Shown: positions 15,181 through 24,957 of the stretch, piece after piece | How the letters are laid out: every line of letters starts with the position of its first letter | Numbering within the stretch: position 1 is the first letter of the stretch | Assembly (NCBI GenBank): GCA_948567375.1 | Contig: OX419761.1 | Location: 56,546,501 to 56,610,500, forward strand | Source of the DNA: Lunularia cruciata | Taxonomy: Eukaryota; Streptophyta; Marchantiopsida; Lunulariales; Lunulariaceae | Length of the DNA: 64,000 nt | Direction of reading: 5' to 3' | Translations under genes and position numbers: made by a program | Notes under the pieces: model-generated | What the model saw: only the letters and a program-made list of their open reading frames with translations | Database searches by the model: none | What the model was told of the DNA's origin: nothing

Positions 15181-16614
15181 ATGGACAAGAGATCAAATAT
15201 GAGCATAAGGGATCTGGGTGCTAGTAGCTCAAGAGAGGTGTCCACATTACAGCTTGATCCGGCTACAACAAAAATGTTCCAAGCGTTGCATTATATATGC
15301 AACAACAACAAATTGTGGAACTTAAGGAAGCATTGACTACTAAAGCCTTACAATCCGTGGTGGGGATGTCGGATCAATTTGATGGGAGGAATATCTCAAA
15401 ATACTTGAAGTATTATTCAAGGGAGATGGAGCTCAACAAGGTTCTTGAATGGGAGATGATAGCTACATTTGAGCTTGTGGTTATTTGGGAGTTCCATGGA
15501 CATATAAAGGATATTATTTGAGCTTATAGAGGTAGTCGAGAGAGATTTTCTCTTCATTTGAAGGAGGTGTACTACTTGGAGGACGTAAATAGGGTAACAA
15601 AGAAGTCATTCATGGAATGGGTAAACAAAGCTACCAAGGGGTTGAGTGCAATTGAGCTATTTTGGGAGTTTGAAAGACAATATTCACAATTGTCTTGAAT
15701 GGAGAAGCTCATGCTTGAGAGTGACAAGGTAGAGTTGTTCCTTCAGTCAGCAAACAATGAGCTACAAAGGGAGTTGGAGATCTTGCTGGAGGATGGGTTT
15801 GAGGATAGTGGATTGACATCTAATTGGAAGGAGGTCTCGAAAGCCATGAGTATTCTTGCCAAGCAAGAATACCGAAAGGGAAAGGTAGTGGTAAGATCAG
15901 AAGCAATATCACTGGTGGTTGCAAGAGCTCCAAGGCAACCAACAATACCTAATGTGATAGTACCAATTGTCCCTAATCTAGTTGTTACCACTCCATTACA
16001 AAAAACCACCATTGATGATTTGGTGAAAGGGATGAGAGATTTGCAAATCAAGTTGGCAAGGCTAGAGGAGAAAGGAAGCGGTTCTAAAACCAGAACGATG
16101 ATGAAGCAAGACTATGTACAAAGGTGCATTTGGTGTGATTGACCTGAACACACCAGGAAGGAGTGTGGTGAATTTTTTGATACTTTTTAGCAAGGAGTAG
16201 TTTTTTGGAAAGATGGGAGAATTGTATTGAAAGACATGAGAGAAATCCCAAGAACTAATTTTGGGAAAGGGAGAATGCGGAAGCTGTTGGAGGATTTCTT
16301 ATGAATATGAGCTACCACATCAGTTGAGGTTGCTACCTATGGAGTAGAGGTAGTAGGAAATGGAGAGGAAGCATTTCTGAAACATGTAGATTTGGGAAAC
16401 ATGTGGAGCAATGCTTAACATACAATGGAGAAGGGAAAAACCGCAAGAGGAGAACTATTGCAAGTGGCTGTAGAAATCACAAATGCCACTCAATAGACTG
16501 ATCCAATAGATACCATGTCAATTCATGCCTACTTGGCACAAAACCAACATGAAGCTCTCATCAAAGAAAAGCGGAGAGAGATGACATTGAGCTTGGTGAT
16601 GAGAGATCAACTCA
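15181..16614 (+). pseudogene. Element C gag (Ty3/gypsy), N-terminal and zinc-knuckle part
   Basis: The ATG at 15181 opens a frame that shifts once near 15295 and continues as DQFDGRNISKYLKYYSREME, then a helical capsid-like stretch (15699-16050). A nucleic-acid-binding knuckle follows at 16126-16165, RCIWCD-stop-PEHTRKEC, which keeps the CX2CX4HX4C spacing but has a TGA inside. Gag would package the element RNA in cytoplasmic particles. It breaks at 16614, where the B-family LTR entered, and resumes at 33489. Multiple stops make it inactive. Confidence 0.8.
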
Positions 16615-16947
16615 TGTAATACCAATAGCTAGATAGATGATATTGAAATGAAATTTGGTTTGGTAACATCTCAAAGGATATTATAAATGATGGACTAAGT
16701 AGATAAACTGGAGGTATCACCAAAAGAGTACTTCTACTAGTAGGCCAAAAACCAAAACATGCTTAGAAACTTTAAAATCAATAGCTAGACATATGATCTA
16801 GAGGTGAAACTTGGGGTGGTGACATCTGGAAGGATATTACATATGATGGAGAATGAAGATTAGATAGAGGTATTACCAAAAGAGCACTTGTACTAATAGG
16901 GTAGAAGCTAAAATAGGCCTGAATTTCAAAGGCAATTTTGGATACCT
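16615..16947 (+). mobile_element. Solo LTR of family B, copy 2, left half
   Basis: It starts TGTAATACCAATAGCTAG after ACTCA (16610-16614); the right half ends at 33483 and is followed by the same ACTCA (33484-33488). The two halves sum to 746 bp without the ACCT repeat, the length of intact B LTRs (740-754). Element A therefore entered an otherwise complete solo LTR without deletion. Confidence 0.93.
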
Positions 16948-17528
16948 TGTCAAACCATTTGTAGTGTCGCATCTAGATTGCTGGGACACTAGAGTTCTAG
17001 GGATAGTAATTACAGGTATTTTGGCAATTAGTCATGAACTACTTTCCAACGGTCAAATTTTAGGTTTAGGGTATTGACTTCATGGCAGGGCCCACAATCA
17101 CTTGCACCGTCCCACCGTCGGGTGTGCCATCAGTGGGACCGTTGGGATGAGACCTAGGTCAAAATAATGGGTATACCTTGGAAGTGCAGCTCCAAAGAGC
17201 TCACTTTTTTGATGTTGAGCCTTTGAGTTCTTGGCTAGAGTGGACAGAAAGCCGACGAGCGTCACCTAGAGTCTCTTAGCTAGAATGGATGTGGCTTGAT
17301 TGTAATCAATGCCCACTTGTTGGCAAGTTGTTGAGGATCAGATCAAGTATTGATTTGAGTTTGATTGATTTGAGCTGTAAACAATCTGATTACATCAGAG
17401 AAGTGAGTCAAGGGGAAATTGGGTGCAGGAACTAAGAGTGTTGGTGGTATCTCCAAGCTTGGTGGATCGTGGTGTCTCGATCGAGTAGTTCAGATTCTCG
17501 AGAGAGAGTGTGTGTGGAAGCGTTGGCA
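16948..17528 (+). mobile_element. Element A, left partial LTR
   Basis: This corresponds to the last 580 or so bases of the complete A LTR at 32272-32960; the first 105 bases are absent here and instead lie at 32962-33066. It starts TGTCAAACC right after ACCT (16944-16947) and ends TTGGCA at 17528. The ACCT repeat at 33067-33070 marks the other end of the insertion. Confidence 0.85.
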
Positions 17529-18649
17529 AAATTTGGAGCCAAAGAAGAAGCAATTTTCAAGTGGTAGTTGTGATTTTGAGCTCAAGACCAATTTTTTATG
17601 AGTTGAGCTCAAAAACTAAAATTGAAGGTGGAGTTGGGAGCAGATCCTCACAAATTGAAGATTGGACAAAACCTATTTTTCCAATCTGGCTCAAGTGAAG
17701 AGTTAGCTAAGGATTAGCTAAGGTTAAGCTAGCCATTTTTAGGGATTTATGTCAAATTTATGTCAGATTTACATCAGATTTATATCAAATTTATGTCAGA
17801 TTTTACGTTAGATTTATGCCAGATTTTATGTTAGATTTTGTGAAGGAGTTACGTCAAATTTTGGCAAGAAGAACTTGAATCTAATCCTTGGTGATCCTCG
17901 TAGCTCAGGAAGTACTCCGATTATGTCACATGCCAAATGGTGGTAGAGTCAATCCTATGTTGATTTATGAGATGGAGGCTTGTTGTTTAGCATTCTTGTG
18001 ATTGGACCCCTTCCATTTTTTGCTTCATGTTTATGCATCGTGTTTGTGTGAGGTGCCTTGAATTTTGAGCATTGGTACTCTGGTGTGCTCTTGATAGTGA
18101 GGTTGGAGTGATGACCAGTCAGACTATCTTTGTTTCTCTCCGGTGAAGCAAGAAGTGATGACTTACAGATCGTGAAAATGCGTGTTATGATGGTAGGTTA
18201 TAGGTTGCCCTTGCCCCTAGTGTAGTTGTCTCGGTTAGAGTTACATTAGTGGACAATGTTTTGTTAGTTTTGGCACTTGGTGATGCTTGGTTGGTGTTGG
18301 CACTTGGTGGTGTTGGCACTTGGTGGTGCTTGGTTGGTGTTGGCACTTGGTGGTGCTTGGTTGGTGTTGGCACTTGGTGGTGTTGACACTTGGTGGTGTT
18401 GGCACTTGGTGGGGTACTTGCTATTACAGTTTGTGGTTGCGATTACTTTGTCACAACAAAATTCTTTGGGGATTCTAGAGCAGATAGCCTTGTAGTATGC
18501 AATGGGTTTACTCAAAGTGGCGCTCAATATCAGCTTGTATCTCAAGTCCCAATGAGGGAGGAGATTGACTCTAAGTTGGAGTTTGACATAGGAGTTGATC
18601 TAGTTGAGAGTGCACTTGTCGTGTCTGCACTGTTGTTGTGGGACATGGA
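17529..18649 (+). other. Element A leader with two short tandem repeats
   Basis: Non-coding 5' leader. At 17750-17845 there are about seven diverged units of roughly 13 bases (ATTTATGTCAGAT type). At 18274-18412 there is a minisatellite of 16- and 27-bp units built on CACTTGGTGGTGTTGG. A tRNA primer site after the LTR end was not recognised; TGGAGCC at 17533 could be one. Open frames over the minisatellite are low-complexity artefacts. Confidence 0.65.
18274..18412. repeat. Minisatellite (16- and 27-bp units)
   Basis: Seven adjacent units start CACTTGGTG(G/A)TG; three are long forms with an added CTTGGTTGGTG and the others are short. It lies in the 5' leader of element A. Confidence 0.9.
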
Positions 18650-19376
18650 CTAAATATATGGGGCCTCCAAAGACTCTAGGTGATATTCTAGTACAATGGG
18701 TACCATTGAGTTGGATGACTTCATCCAGGAGTTTGATAGTTGGTGTGATCTACTGTAGATGCGGAACTTAACTTTGTTCACACCTTTCATGGCATGGAAG
18801 GGGTTGTTTCAACATTTGGAGGGTCTGCCGATGGATGACTACCATGACTTCAGGAGAGCTCATTTGGAGGAGATTGAGTTATGGAGACAGTATTGGTCTT
18901 TGAACTATATCTCTATCCTCTTAGGCTTGGTTGCTAGGAGTAGATCGGCTATACTTACGAGTTCTAGCTCAAGTAGTGTTGGTGGAGTTAGTGGAGGTAC
19001 ACTAGTTGGAGATAGTGTTACCATGAGTGGAGGTACCGCTGCAGGAGGTGGTGTGGTACCGAGGTTTAACCCCATGGTGGAGTTCTTCTTGTGTTGAGGT
19101 AGAACTACTAGGGAGTTTGGACTAACAAGCTGAGGAGCTTATAAGAGTTCCAACGGAAGGCTAGAGAGAGCCTAAGTGAGGTATACACTCGCATGAGGCG
19201 GCTGATCAGGTTCACTTAGGGAGTTGGTATACACTCACTGAGGCCCATGTAGTCCAGTTTTGGTATGGGATACTAGAAAGGGAGTTGTAATATAGAGTTT
19301 GTGATGCTACGTTGTTACAGGCTACTTTGCCTACTTTGGCAATGGTCTTTGGTTTGGTTGAGAGTATTGAGCTTAA
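18650..19376 (+). pseudogene. Element A gag, first part
   Basis: Frames include GLPMDDYHDFRRAHLEEIEL and RQYWSLNY (18810-18910), a Ser/Gly-rich linker (18960-19050), then a capsid-like MRRLIRFT segment near 19195. The gag breaks at 19376 where element D is inserted and continues at 24958. It carries several in-frame TAG and TGA codons. Assignment rests on continuity with the two zinc knuckles downstream. Confidence 0.7.
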
Positions 19377-19799
19377 TGTAAAAGACCAAAACCGAGGAGA
19401 GAAATAGGAGAATGGAAACTCACATTGGGACACTTGAATGAGGGAAAACTCCAAATGCTTAGCATGAGCTTTGGCCTTGATGTTTATAGGTAGCATACAA
19501 GACCCTTGAAGCTTCTCAAGAAGCTTCCTTGAGCCGCTTTCTTGGAGTGCAAGCCAAGTTAACTAGGAAGCTTCTCAAGAAGCTTCCTTCTAGAAGCCGC
19601 CTACTTGGCGTGCAAGCTAAGCTAGTTAGAAGCTTCTAGAAGCTTCCTTCTAGAAGCTACTTGCTTAGGGCACAAGTTAACTAGTTGGGAAGCTTCCTAA
19701 GAAGCTTCTTAGATGCTTCTAGAATATTCTAGGCCATTTTGTCTTATTCTCTACTTTGTAAGCCTGACTAACTTCGTCACTAAACTCCATATTGTTACA
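19377..19799 (-). repeat. Element D 3' LTR
   Basis: 423 bp, TGTAAAAGACC to ATTGTTACA on plus, homologous to 24594-24957. A TATA box lies on minus at 19488-19483. U3 is packed with GAAGCTTC palindromes. A 60-base extra segment near 19500-19560 is lacking in the other LTR. Confidence 0.93.
19628..19656. promoter_or_regulatory. Heat-shock-element array in element D LTR
   Basis: GAAGCTTCTAGAAGCTTC gives four alternating GAA/TTC pentamers at the 5-base period of a perfect HSE, followed by TTCTAGAA. It lies upstream of the TATA box in transcript direction. The same array occurs in the other family members at 24787-24804 and 43238-43255. Confidence 0.6.
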
Positions 19800-19812
19800 T
19801 ATTCCCCCGCCG
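19800..19812 (-). other. Element D polypurine tract
   Basis: On minus this reads GGCGGGGGAATA directly before the 3' LTR start TGTAACAATATGG, the usual primer for plus-strand cDNA. Confidence 0.8.
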
Positions 19813-19868
19813 CTAGTTGGTGACGTCCTCGTTGCCAGTGAAGCTTTGAATTCCTTGATGGCCATCTA

Positions 19869-20000
19869 TGCATTCTGGAGGTAAGAAAGAGGTTCCCATG
19901 TGGCATCATGAAGGGGATACCCTTTCCAAAGGACCTTGTACTCCGTATGTTGGCAACGGCCTTGTTGAATATGGCGACGCGCAAGGATACAATCAACTTC
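19869..20000 (-). pseudogene. Element D chromodomain
   Basis: Follows the integrase and reads VDCILARRH, then EYKVLWKGYPLHDATWEP. The aromatic and WKGY..TWEP signature is that of chromodomains, which in chromoviruses guide integration to marked chromatin. The domain is intact here apart from frame interruptions upstream. Confidence 0.9.
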
Positions 20001-21339
20001 ATACTCCTCATGATCATTGATAGGGACAGGAAGAGGGAGAGGTTGGACTCGAGAGGAAAAGGAAGAAGGGTTAGGAACAAAGGGTTTCAATTTGGAAACA
20101 TGAAAGATAGGATATACGCATGTGACAAGGTAAGGCAAGTCGATAAGCAACAGGAGAGATAATGTGGGTGATATCAAAGGGTCCTATCCAATTAGGAGCA
20201 AGTTTACGAACTTGGGTATCAAGTGGGAGAGGGAGGTTACTAGAGGATAGCATGACTTTATCACCACCTTCAAAGGTGAGATCACGACAATGATGGTCCG
20301 CATATTGTTTTTGGCAATTATGAGCAACAAGGAGGTGAGATTTGGCTTGTTGGAGAGATTGGGATATAGTGGTCAAGAATGTAGAAGTATGAGGAACCTA
20401 AGAGGGAAGGGGAGCAAGAAGAGAATCTGGAACAAGTGGATCTTGGCCAAAATTGAGAAAGAAGGAAGAAAATCCAGTGCTTGCCTGTTTGGAATTGTTG
20501 TAGGCAAATTCTACAGTTGCAAGACATTCATCCCAATTGGTATGGTGGATGTTGACAAAGGCCCGCAACATATCATCCAATGTACAATTGGCATGTTTGG
20601 TTTGTCCATCAGTTTGAGGATGATAGGCCGTGGAAAAAGCAAGCTTGGTGCCAAGTATCTAGAAGAGTGCTTGCCAAAACTTCTTGGTAAATCGAGGATC
20701 ACGGTCGGAGATGAGTACACATGTCATCCCATGATGCTTGAAGACATTGTGGAAGTAGATTTGCGCTAAGGTTGGAGCATCCACGGTATCACAGGTTGGT
20801 GCCTAGTGGATTTTCTTACTAAGCTTATCCACAAACACCACAATTGCGGTGTGTCCTTGTTTTGTCTTTGGCAAGGATGTGATGAGATCCAAGCTCACAT
20901 GCTCCCAACGAGCGGATGGAATGGCGAGTGGTTGAAGGAGTCCACTCGGCTTCTGGTTGCTAGCCTTGTTCCGTTGGCAACTCTCACATGATCGGACAAA
21001 GTCTTGAACATCTCGTGTCATGTTGGGCCACCACCATTGGCGTTGGAGGGTGCCCAAGGTCTTGTCCACTCCCATGTGACCAGCTATTGGTAAATCATGG
21101 GCTTCTTGAAGGCGCACAAGTTGAAGATCACCTTTGGCTGGAACATAGATCTGGTCTTCATGGAATAAAAGGCCTTCCTTGAAGGAGAAGGTGTTGTACT
21201 CCTTGTCGTGTGCTGTCAAACGACCGTGTACCATTTGGAAGAAGGGATCTTGTTGTAGAGCTGATTGAAACTCATTATGGACCTTAGGGTCAATGGACAC
21301 CGTTGTAATTGCCGCCATGATGAGAGGAAGATCCTTCAA
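20001..21339 (-). pseudogene. Element D integrase
   Basis: It begins with an HHCC zinc-binding segment (HDLPIAGHMGVDKTL, then CESCQRNK, near 21000-21110). The core has LDLITSLP and ISDRDPRF, the two catalytic Asp regions. The third position reads TDGQTKHAN, where family members have Glu: Glu is replaced by Lys, a G-to-A change. The GPF-containing C-terminal part lies at 20071-20376. A few stops and frameshifts (for example near 20800) are present. It would insert cDNA into the genome but this copy cannot be active. Confidence 0.92.
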
Positions 21340-21348
21340 ATCAGGTCA

Positions 21349-22560
21349 TCATGATAGAGCATCGGGGATGACATGGAATCGACCTGGTTTGTACTCAAGT
21401 TTGATGTCAAACAATTGGAGTTGCTCTTCCCATTGATGATGCCGACTCTTCATGTGCTCCAAGTGTAAGGTCTGCAACAATGGTTTGTGATCAGTTCGCA
21501 TGATCACTTGTTTCCCCAAGAGATAATGCCTCCATACCTTGGTGGCATATACCATTGCAAGTTGTTCCCAATCTCGAGCAGAGTAATTTCTTTCAGCTGT
21601 ATTTAGTCGGCAAGACACAAAGGCAATAGGATGTAGTCCATCTGGAAATTCTTGTTGCAATACAGCTCCAATCGCAAAGTTAGAAGCATCAAAATCAACC
21701 ACACAAGGTAGTTGAGGATCATATGGTTGAAGAATGGGTCTTGAAGACACCATATGCTTTAACTTCTGGAATGCTTCTTCATGCTTGGTGGTCCACTAGA
21801 AGCTCGAGTTCTTTCCCAAGAGGTCAGTCAATGGTGCAGCCACGTGAGCATAATAGTGGATGAACCGTCGGTAAAAACTGGCCAATCCATTGAATGCTCG
21901 TACTTCTGTAGCATCCTTTGGGGTAAGCCAATCAGTAATGGCCTTGATCTTCTCTTCTTCCATCTTGATCTCCTCTGATGAGATCTTATGACCCAAGAAG
22001 GTAACCTCATTCTGCCAAAAAGCACACTTTGACTTCTTGCAGTAGAAATTCCACTATCGTAGTTGTTTTAGGACTTCTTGCACATGATTCACGTGTTCTG
22101 CCTCTGTCCTGCTATAGATTAGAATATCATCTAAGAACACCACCACGGACCAATCCAATAGTCCCTCCAACACTCGATGCATCTGATCCATGAAGACTGC
22201 TGGAGCATGAGTGAGTCCAAAAGGTAGAACTCTCCACTCAAAATGTCCATACCTTATGCGAAAGGTAGTCTTTTGCACGTCCTCTCCTTCAATAGGAATT
22301 TGCCAATAGCCGCTACAAAGATCCAGCTTGGAAAAGTAGCGTGCTCCACTTAGTTGATCAAGCAGGTCATCAATCCAAGGCAAGGGATATGCATTCTTCA
22401 CGGTTTGCTTATTGAGTCCATAGTAATCAATACAAAAACAAAGTCCTCTATCCTTCTTTGGAACAAATAGTACCGGTGCTCCCCAAGGAGAGGTACTATG
22501 TTGTATGAAATCCTTCTCCAACAACTCTGTAAGTGTTGTTCGCAACTCCTCCAACTCCTT
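21349..22560 (-). pseudogene. Element D reverse transcriptase and RNase H
   Basis: RT starts with [14 protein letters not shown] and [19 protein letters not shown] (22480-22400), continues through [13 protein letters not shown] and reaches the catalytic FLDDILIYS near 22130, both Asp intact. The connection FLGHKIS and FNGLASFYRRFI follows at 21990-21870. RNase H reads VVDFDASNFAIGAVLQQ, CRLNTAERNYSARDWEQLA and TDHKPL (21700-21480). Stops and shifts separate the segments near 22050 and 21790. Confidence 0.95.
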
Positions 22561-22789
22561 TGGTGAGACCGATAGATTGGTCTACTCACTGGAGTACTCC
22601 TTGGCAATAACTCGATCTTGAAGGGCATACCTCGATCGGAGGGTAATCCCTTTGGCAGATCATCTAGAAACATATCTGCAAACTCCTGAACTATCCGATC
22701 AACCATTGCTTGATGAGGCTCTTGGCCCTCCTTAGATTGTTCTTGTGCAATCGGCTTGACCCACACCGCAAATACTGACTTATCTTCCT

Positions 22790-22969
22790 CCAAAGCTTGC
22801 TCTATGGTCGCTTCATTAACAAACTTCCCTTCCAGGGACTCATCTCTCTTCCAAGCTTGCTCTATGGTTGCCTTCTTGGCAAACTCCCCATCTTGGGACT
22901 CATCTCCCTTCCAGATTTGCTCTATGGCTACCTTCTCGCCAAACTTCCCATCTTGGGACTGACTATTCT
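22790..22969 (-). repeat. Three 60-bp in-frame repeats between protease and RT of element D
   Basis: Three tandem 60-base units, each carrying TTGCTCTATGG on plus, encode on minus a 20-residue motif of the form EGKFVNEATIEQAWKRDES. It is in frame with pol and forms a charged spacer between protease and RT. Confidence 0.9.
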
Positions 22970-23036
22970 TAGGCGTCTTACTCAGAGGTGCCAGACAACC
23001 TAATCGGAATTTTCTACCTTGGTGTTGTACTTGAAT

Positions 23037-23396
23037 TTATTGTCGGGTCCAATCAAATTGAACCTTATGACGTTTAAGCCAAGGTAGACCCAGAATGATA
23101 TCATAGTGTAGAGGTGCCACTACAAACCTCATACACTCCAAATACTCCTTCCCAATCTTGAAGGTAACAAGATGTGAGGTGCGGAATGCAGAACACTTTC
23201 TACCATCCGCCATCATCAAACTACTTCCAAACATTGGCTTGATAGGAATACCCAATTCCTTTGCTACTTGCATAGACATGCAATTTTCTGAACTTCCAGA
23301 ATCAACCAAAATCCTACAACCTCGATTAGATATCATACCTTGCAAGTGAAGCAAACTTGCATAGGTCGAGCCTTCAACCCCATTGGAACTAATCAA
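23037..23396 (-). pseudogene. Element D aspartic protease
   Basis: A retropepsin-like domain with the active-site triad in ILVDSGSSENCMS, followed by the flap region and the conserved DIILGLPWLKRH near the end. It would cut the gag-pol polyprotein. The domain itself is open over its whole length. Confidence 0.92.
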
Positions 23397-23403
23397 GCTC
23401 CCA

Positions 23404-24390
23404 ATAGGTGGCTCGAAATCTCCTATTGGGATTCTTTGTTTCCTTGAACATTCTATTCCACAAACTCCATCTGGGCAACTTGTCGAGGTCGCCCATTCCT
23501 AAGTAGACATTCAGCAATGTGATGTCCAACTTGGCGACAATAAAAGCAACCTCCATTTTGTCATAATCTTTCTTTATTTGCTGTACCAAGTGGTCTTTGT
23601 TGGATAACATCAATCTCCATTGGTACTGGTTCTTCCACTCGTGGTACTGGTAGGCTTTGTGTAGGTCGAGGTCGAGACCAAGTTGTCGCAACCAAGGAAT
23701 CAAAACGCTCAGCCAATTGCATGGCTTCTTCTACATTTTGTGGCTCCCGCATGGTCACCTCCAATTTGGTTTGTGACTTCAATCCTTGCACAAATCAATC
23801 CAGAACTTCACCTTCTTGGATATTTGGAATTTGCATGATGATGTTCTGAAATTGTGTGATGTAGCTTCTCACTGAGCCAATCTGCCTCAACTCTGCCAAT
23901 TTATCTCATGTGGCTTGGGTGGCATTTTTGGTTTGAAATCGGCCAAGTATTGCATCCTTGAATTTTGCCCATGTCGAAATCAATGTAACAATTTGTCGTT
24001 CAGCTCTTTCTACTCAGAATCGCCACCAAAGTTTTGCCATGCCATCCAATTGGCTAGAAGCCAAGAGAATTTGTTTCCGCTTGTCTTGAAGATTGGTGGC
24101 TTCAAAGTAACGTTTGCAGTCAAACACAAAATTCTCCACTGTGCTTGGAAGATTCTTGCCTTCAAACACCTTGGGTTTCGGAAATCGAATGCAATCTTCT
24201 TTATCTCAAACTGATGCTTTGTCTATCTGTTCTCGTCGTTGCTGGTCTCGTTCATCCAACAATCGAGTAAGATGCTCAATTTGTTATTGCATTGCAAGGA
24301 TAACATCCTATATTGCCACCATTGCTACTACTCTATTCTACTACACTCAATTTATCTAGTTGATTAAAACATAGATGCAACACGTCCACC
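23404..24390 (-). pseudogene. Element D gag with zinc knuckle
   Basis: Degenerate gag. Readable parts are the AEEAMQLAERFDSL-like helix (23561-23791), VPMEIDV, then a knuckle CFYCRQVGHHIAEC near 23510-23555 with CX2CX4HX4C spacing. The N-terminal part (23800-24390) is broken by several shifts and stops. Confidence 0.8.
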
Positions 24391-24580
24391 GTTCTCCATA
24401 AGTTACAACTGGAAGTATCAAGGGTTCCTCTGACACGGTGATCATGTATAGAAAATCTTGCCCAAAGTGCAAGGTGATGAATTGTGTGAAACAATGCTTT
24501 GGTAATATCTAGACATGAAAGTCCCAATGGTTTGGTGGAAGTGGATTTGGTGGTCCATAAATTCCATCCATCCCATTCCT

Positions 24581-24592
24581 GCTCTGATACTA
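24581..24592 (-). other. Element D primer-binding site (initiator tRNA-Met type)
   Basis: On minus it reads TAGTATCAGAGC one base after the 5' LTR end. It differs by one base from TGGTATCAGAGC, the usual site complementary to the 3' end of initiator tRNA-Met. Confidence 0.9.
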
Positions 24593-24593
24593 A

Positions 24594-24957
24594 TGTAAAA
24601 GACCAAAACCGAGGAGAGAAATAGTAGAATGGAAACTCACATTGGGACACTTGAATGAGGGAAAAATCCGAATGCTTAGCATGAGCTTTGGCCTTGGTAT
24701 TTATAGGTAGCATATAAGACCCTTGAAGCTTCTCAAGAAGCTTCCTTCTAGAAGCTGCCTACTTGGCGTGCAAGCTAAGCTAGTTAGAAGCTTCTAGAAG
24801 CTTCCTTCTAGAAGCTACTTGCTTAGAGCACAAGTTAACTAGTTGGGAAGCTTCCTAAGAAGCTTCTTAGATGCTTCTAGAATATTCTAGGCTATTTTGT
24901 CTTATTCTTTACTCCGTAAGCCCGACTAACTTCGTCACTAAACTCCATATTGTTACA
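24594..24957 (-). repeat. Element D 5' LTR
   Basis: 364 bp, TGTAAAAGACC to ATTGTTACA on plus. TATAAATA lies on minus at 24706-24699. A perfect HSE array sits at 24787-24804, about 80-100 bases upstream of the TATA box in transcript direction. Confidence 0.93.

Larger units (their letters stand above)
19377..24957 (-). mobile_element. Element D: chromovirus (Ty3/gypsy with chromodomain), nearly full length
   Basis: A 5.6 kb element on the minus strand with the order LTR, PBS, gag, protease, RT, RNase H, integrase, chromodomain, PPT, LTR. Its 5-bp target duplication is CTTAA (19372-19376) and CTCAA (24958-24962), one transition apart. It lies inside element A gag. The two LTRs differ mainly by about 60 extra bases in the left one, so insertion is younger than A but not recent. 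Protease DSG and RT FLDD are intact, but the integrase has lost its catalytic Glu and stops occur. Confidence 0.95.

Noticed and set aside
18274-18412. CRISPR-like array
   Set aside because: Units are adjacent without unique spacers, and the sequence is a plant nuclear repeat.
18185-18545. Threonine/asparagine-rich frame and Trp/Leu-rich frames
   Set aside because: They are translations of the minisatellite in a retrotransposon leader.
20290-20769. 159-codon plus-strand frame
   Set aside because: It lies opposite the element D integrase, which carries the recognisable motifs.
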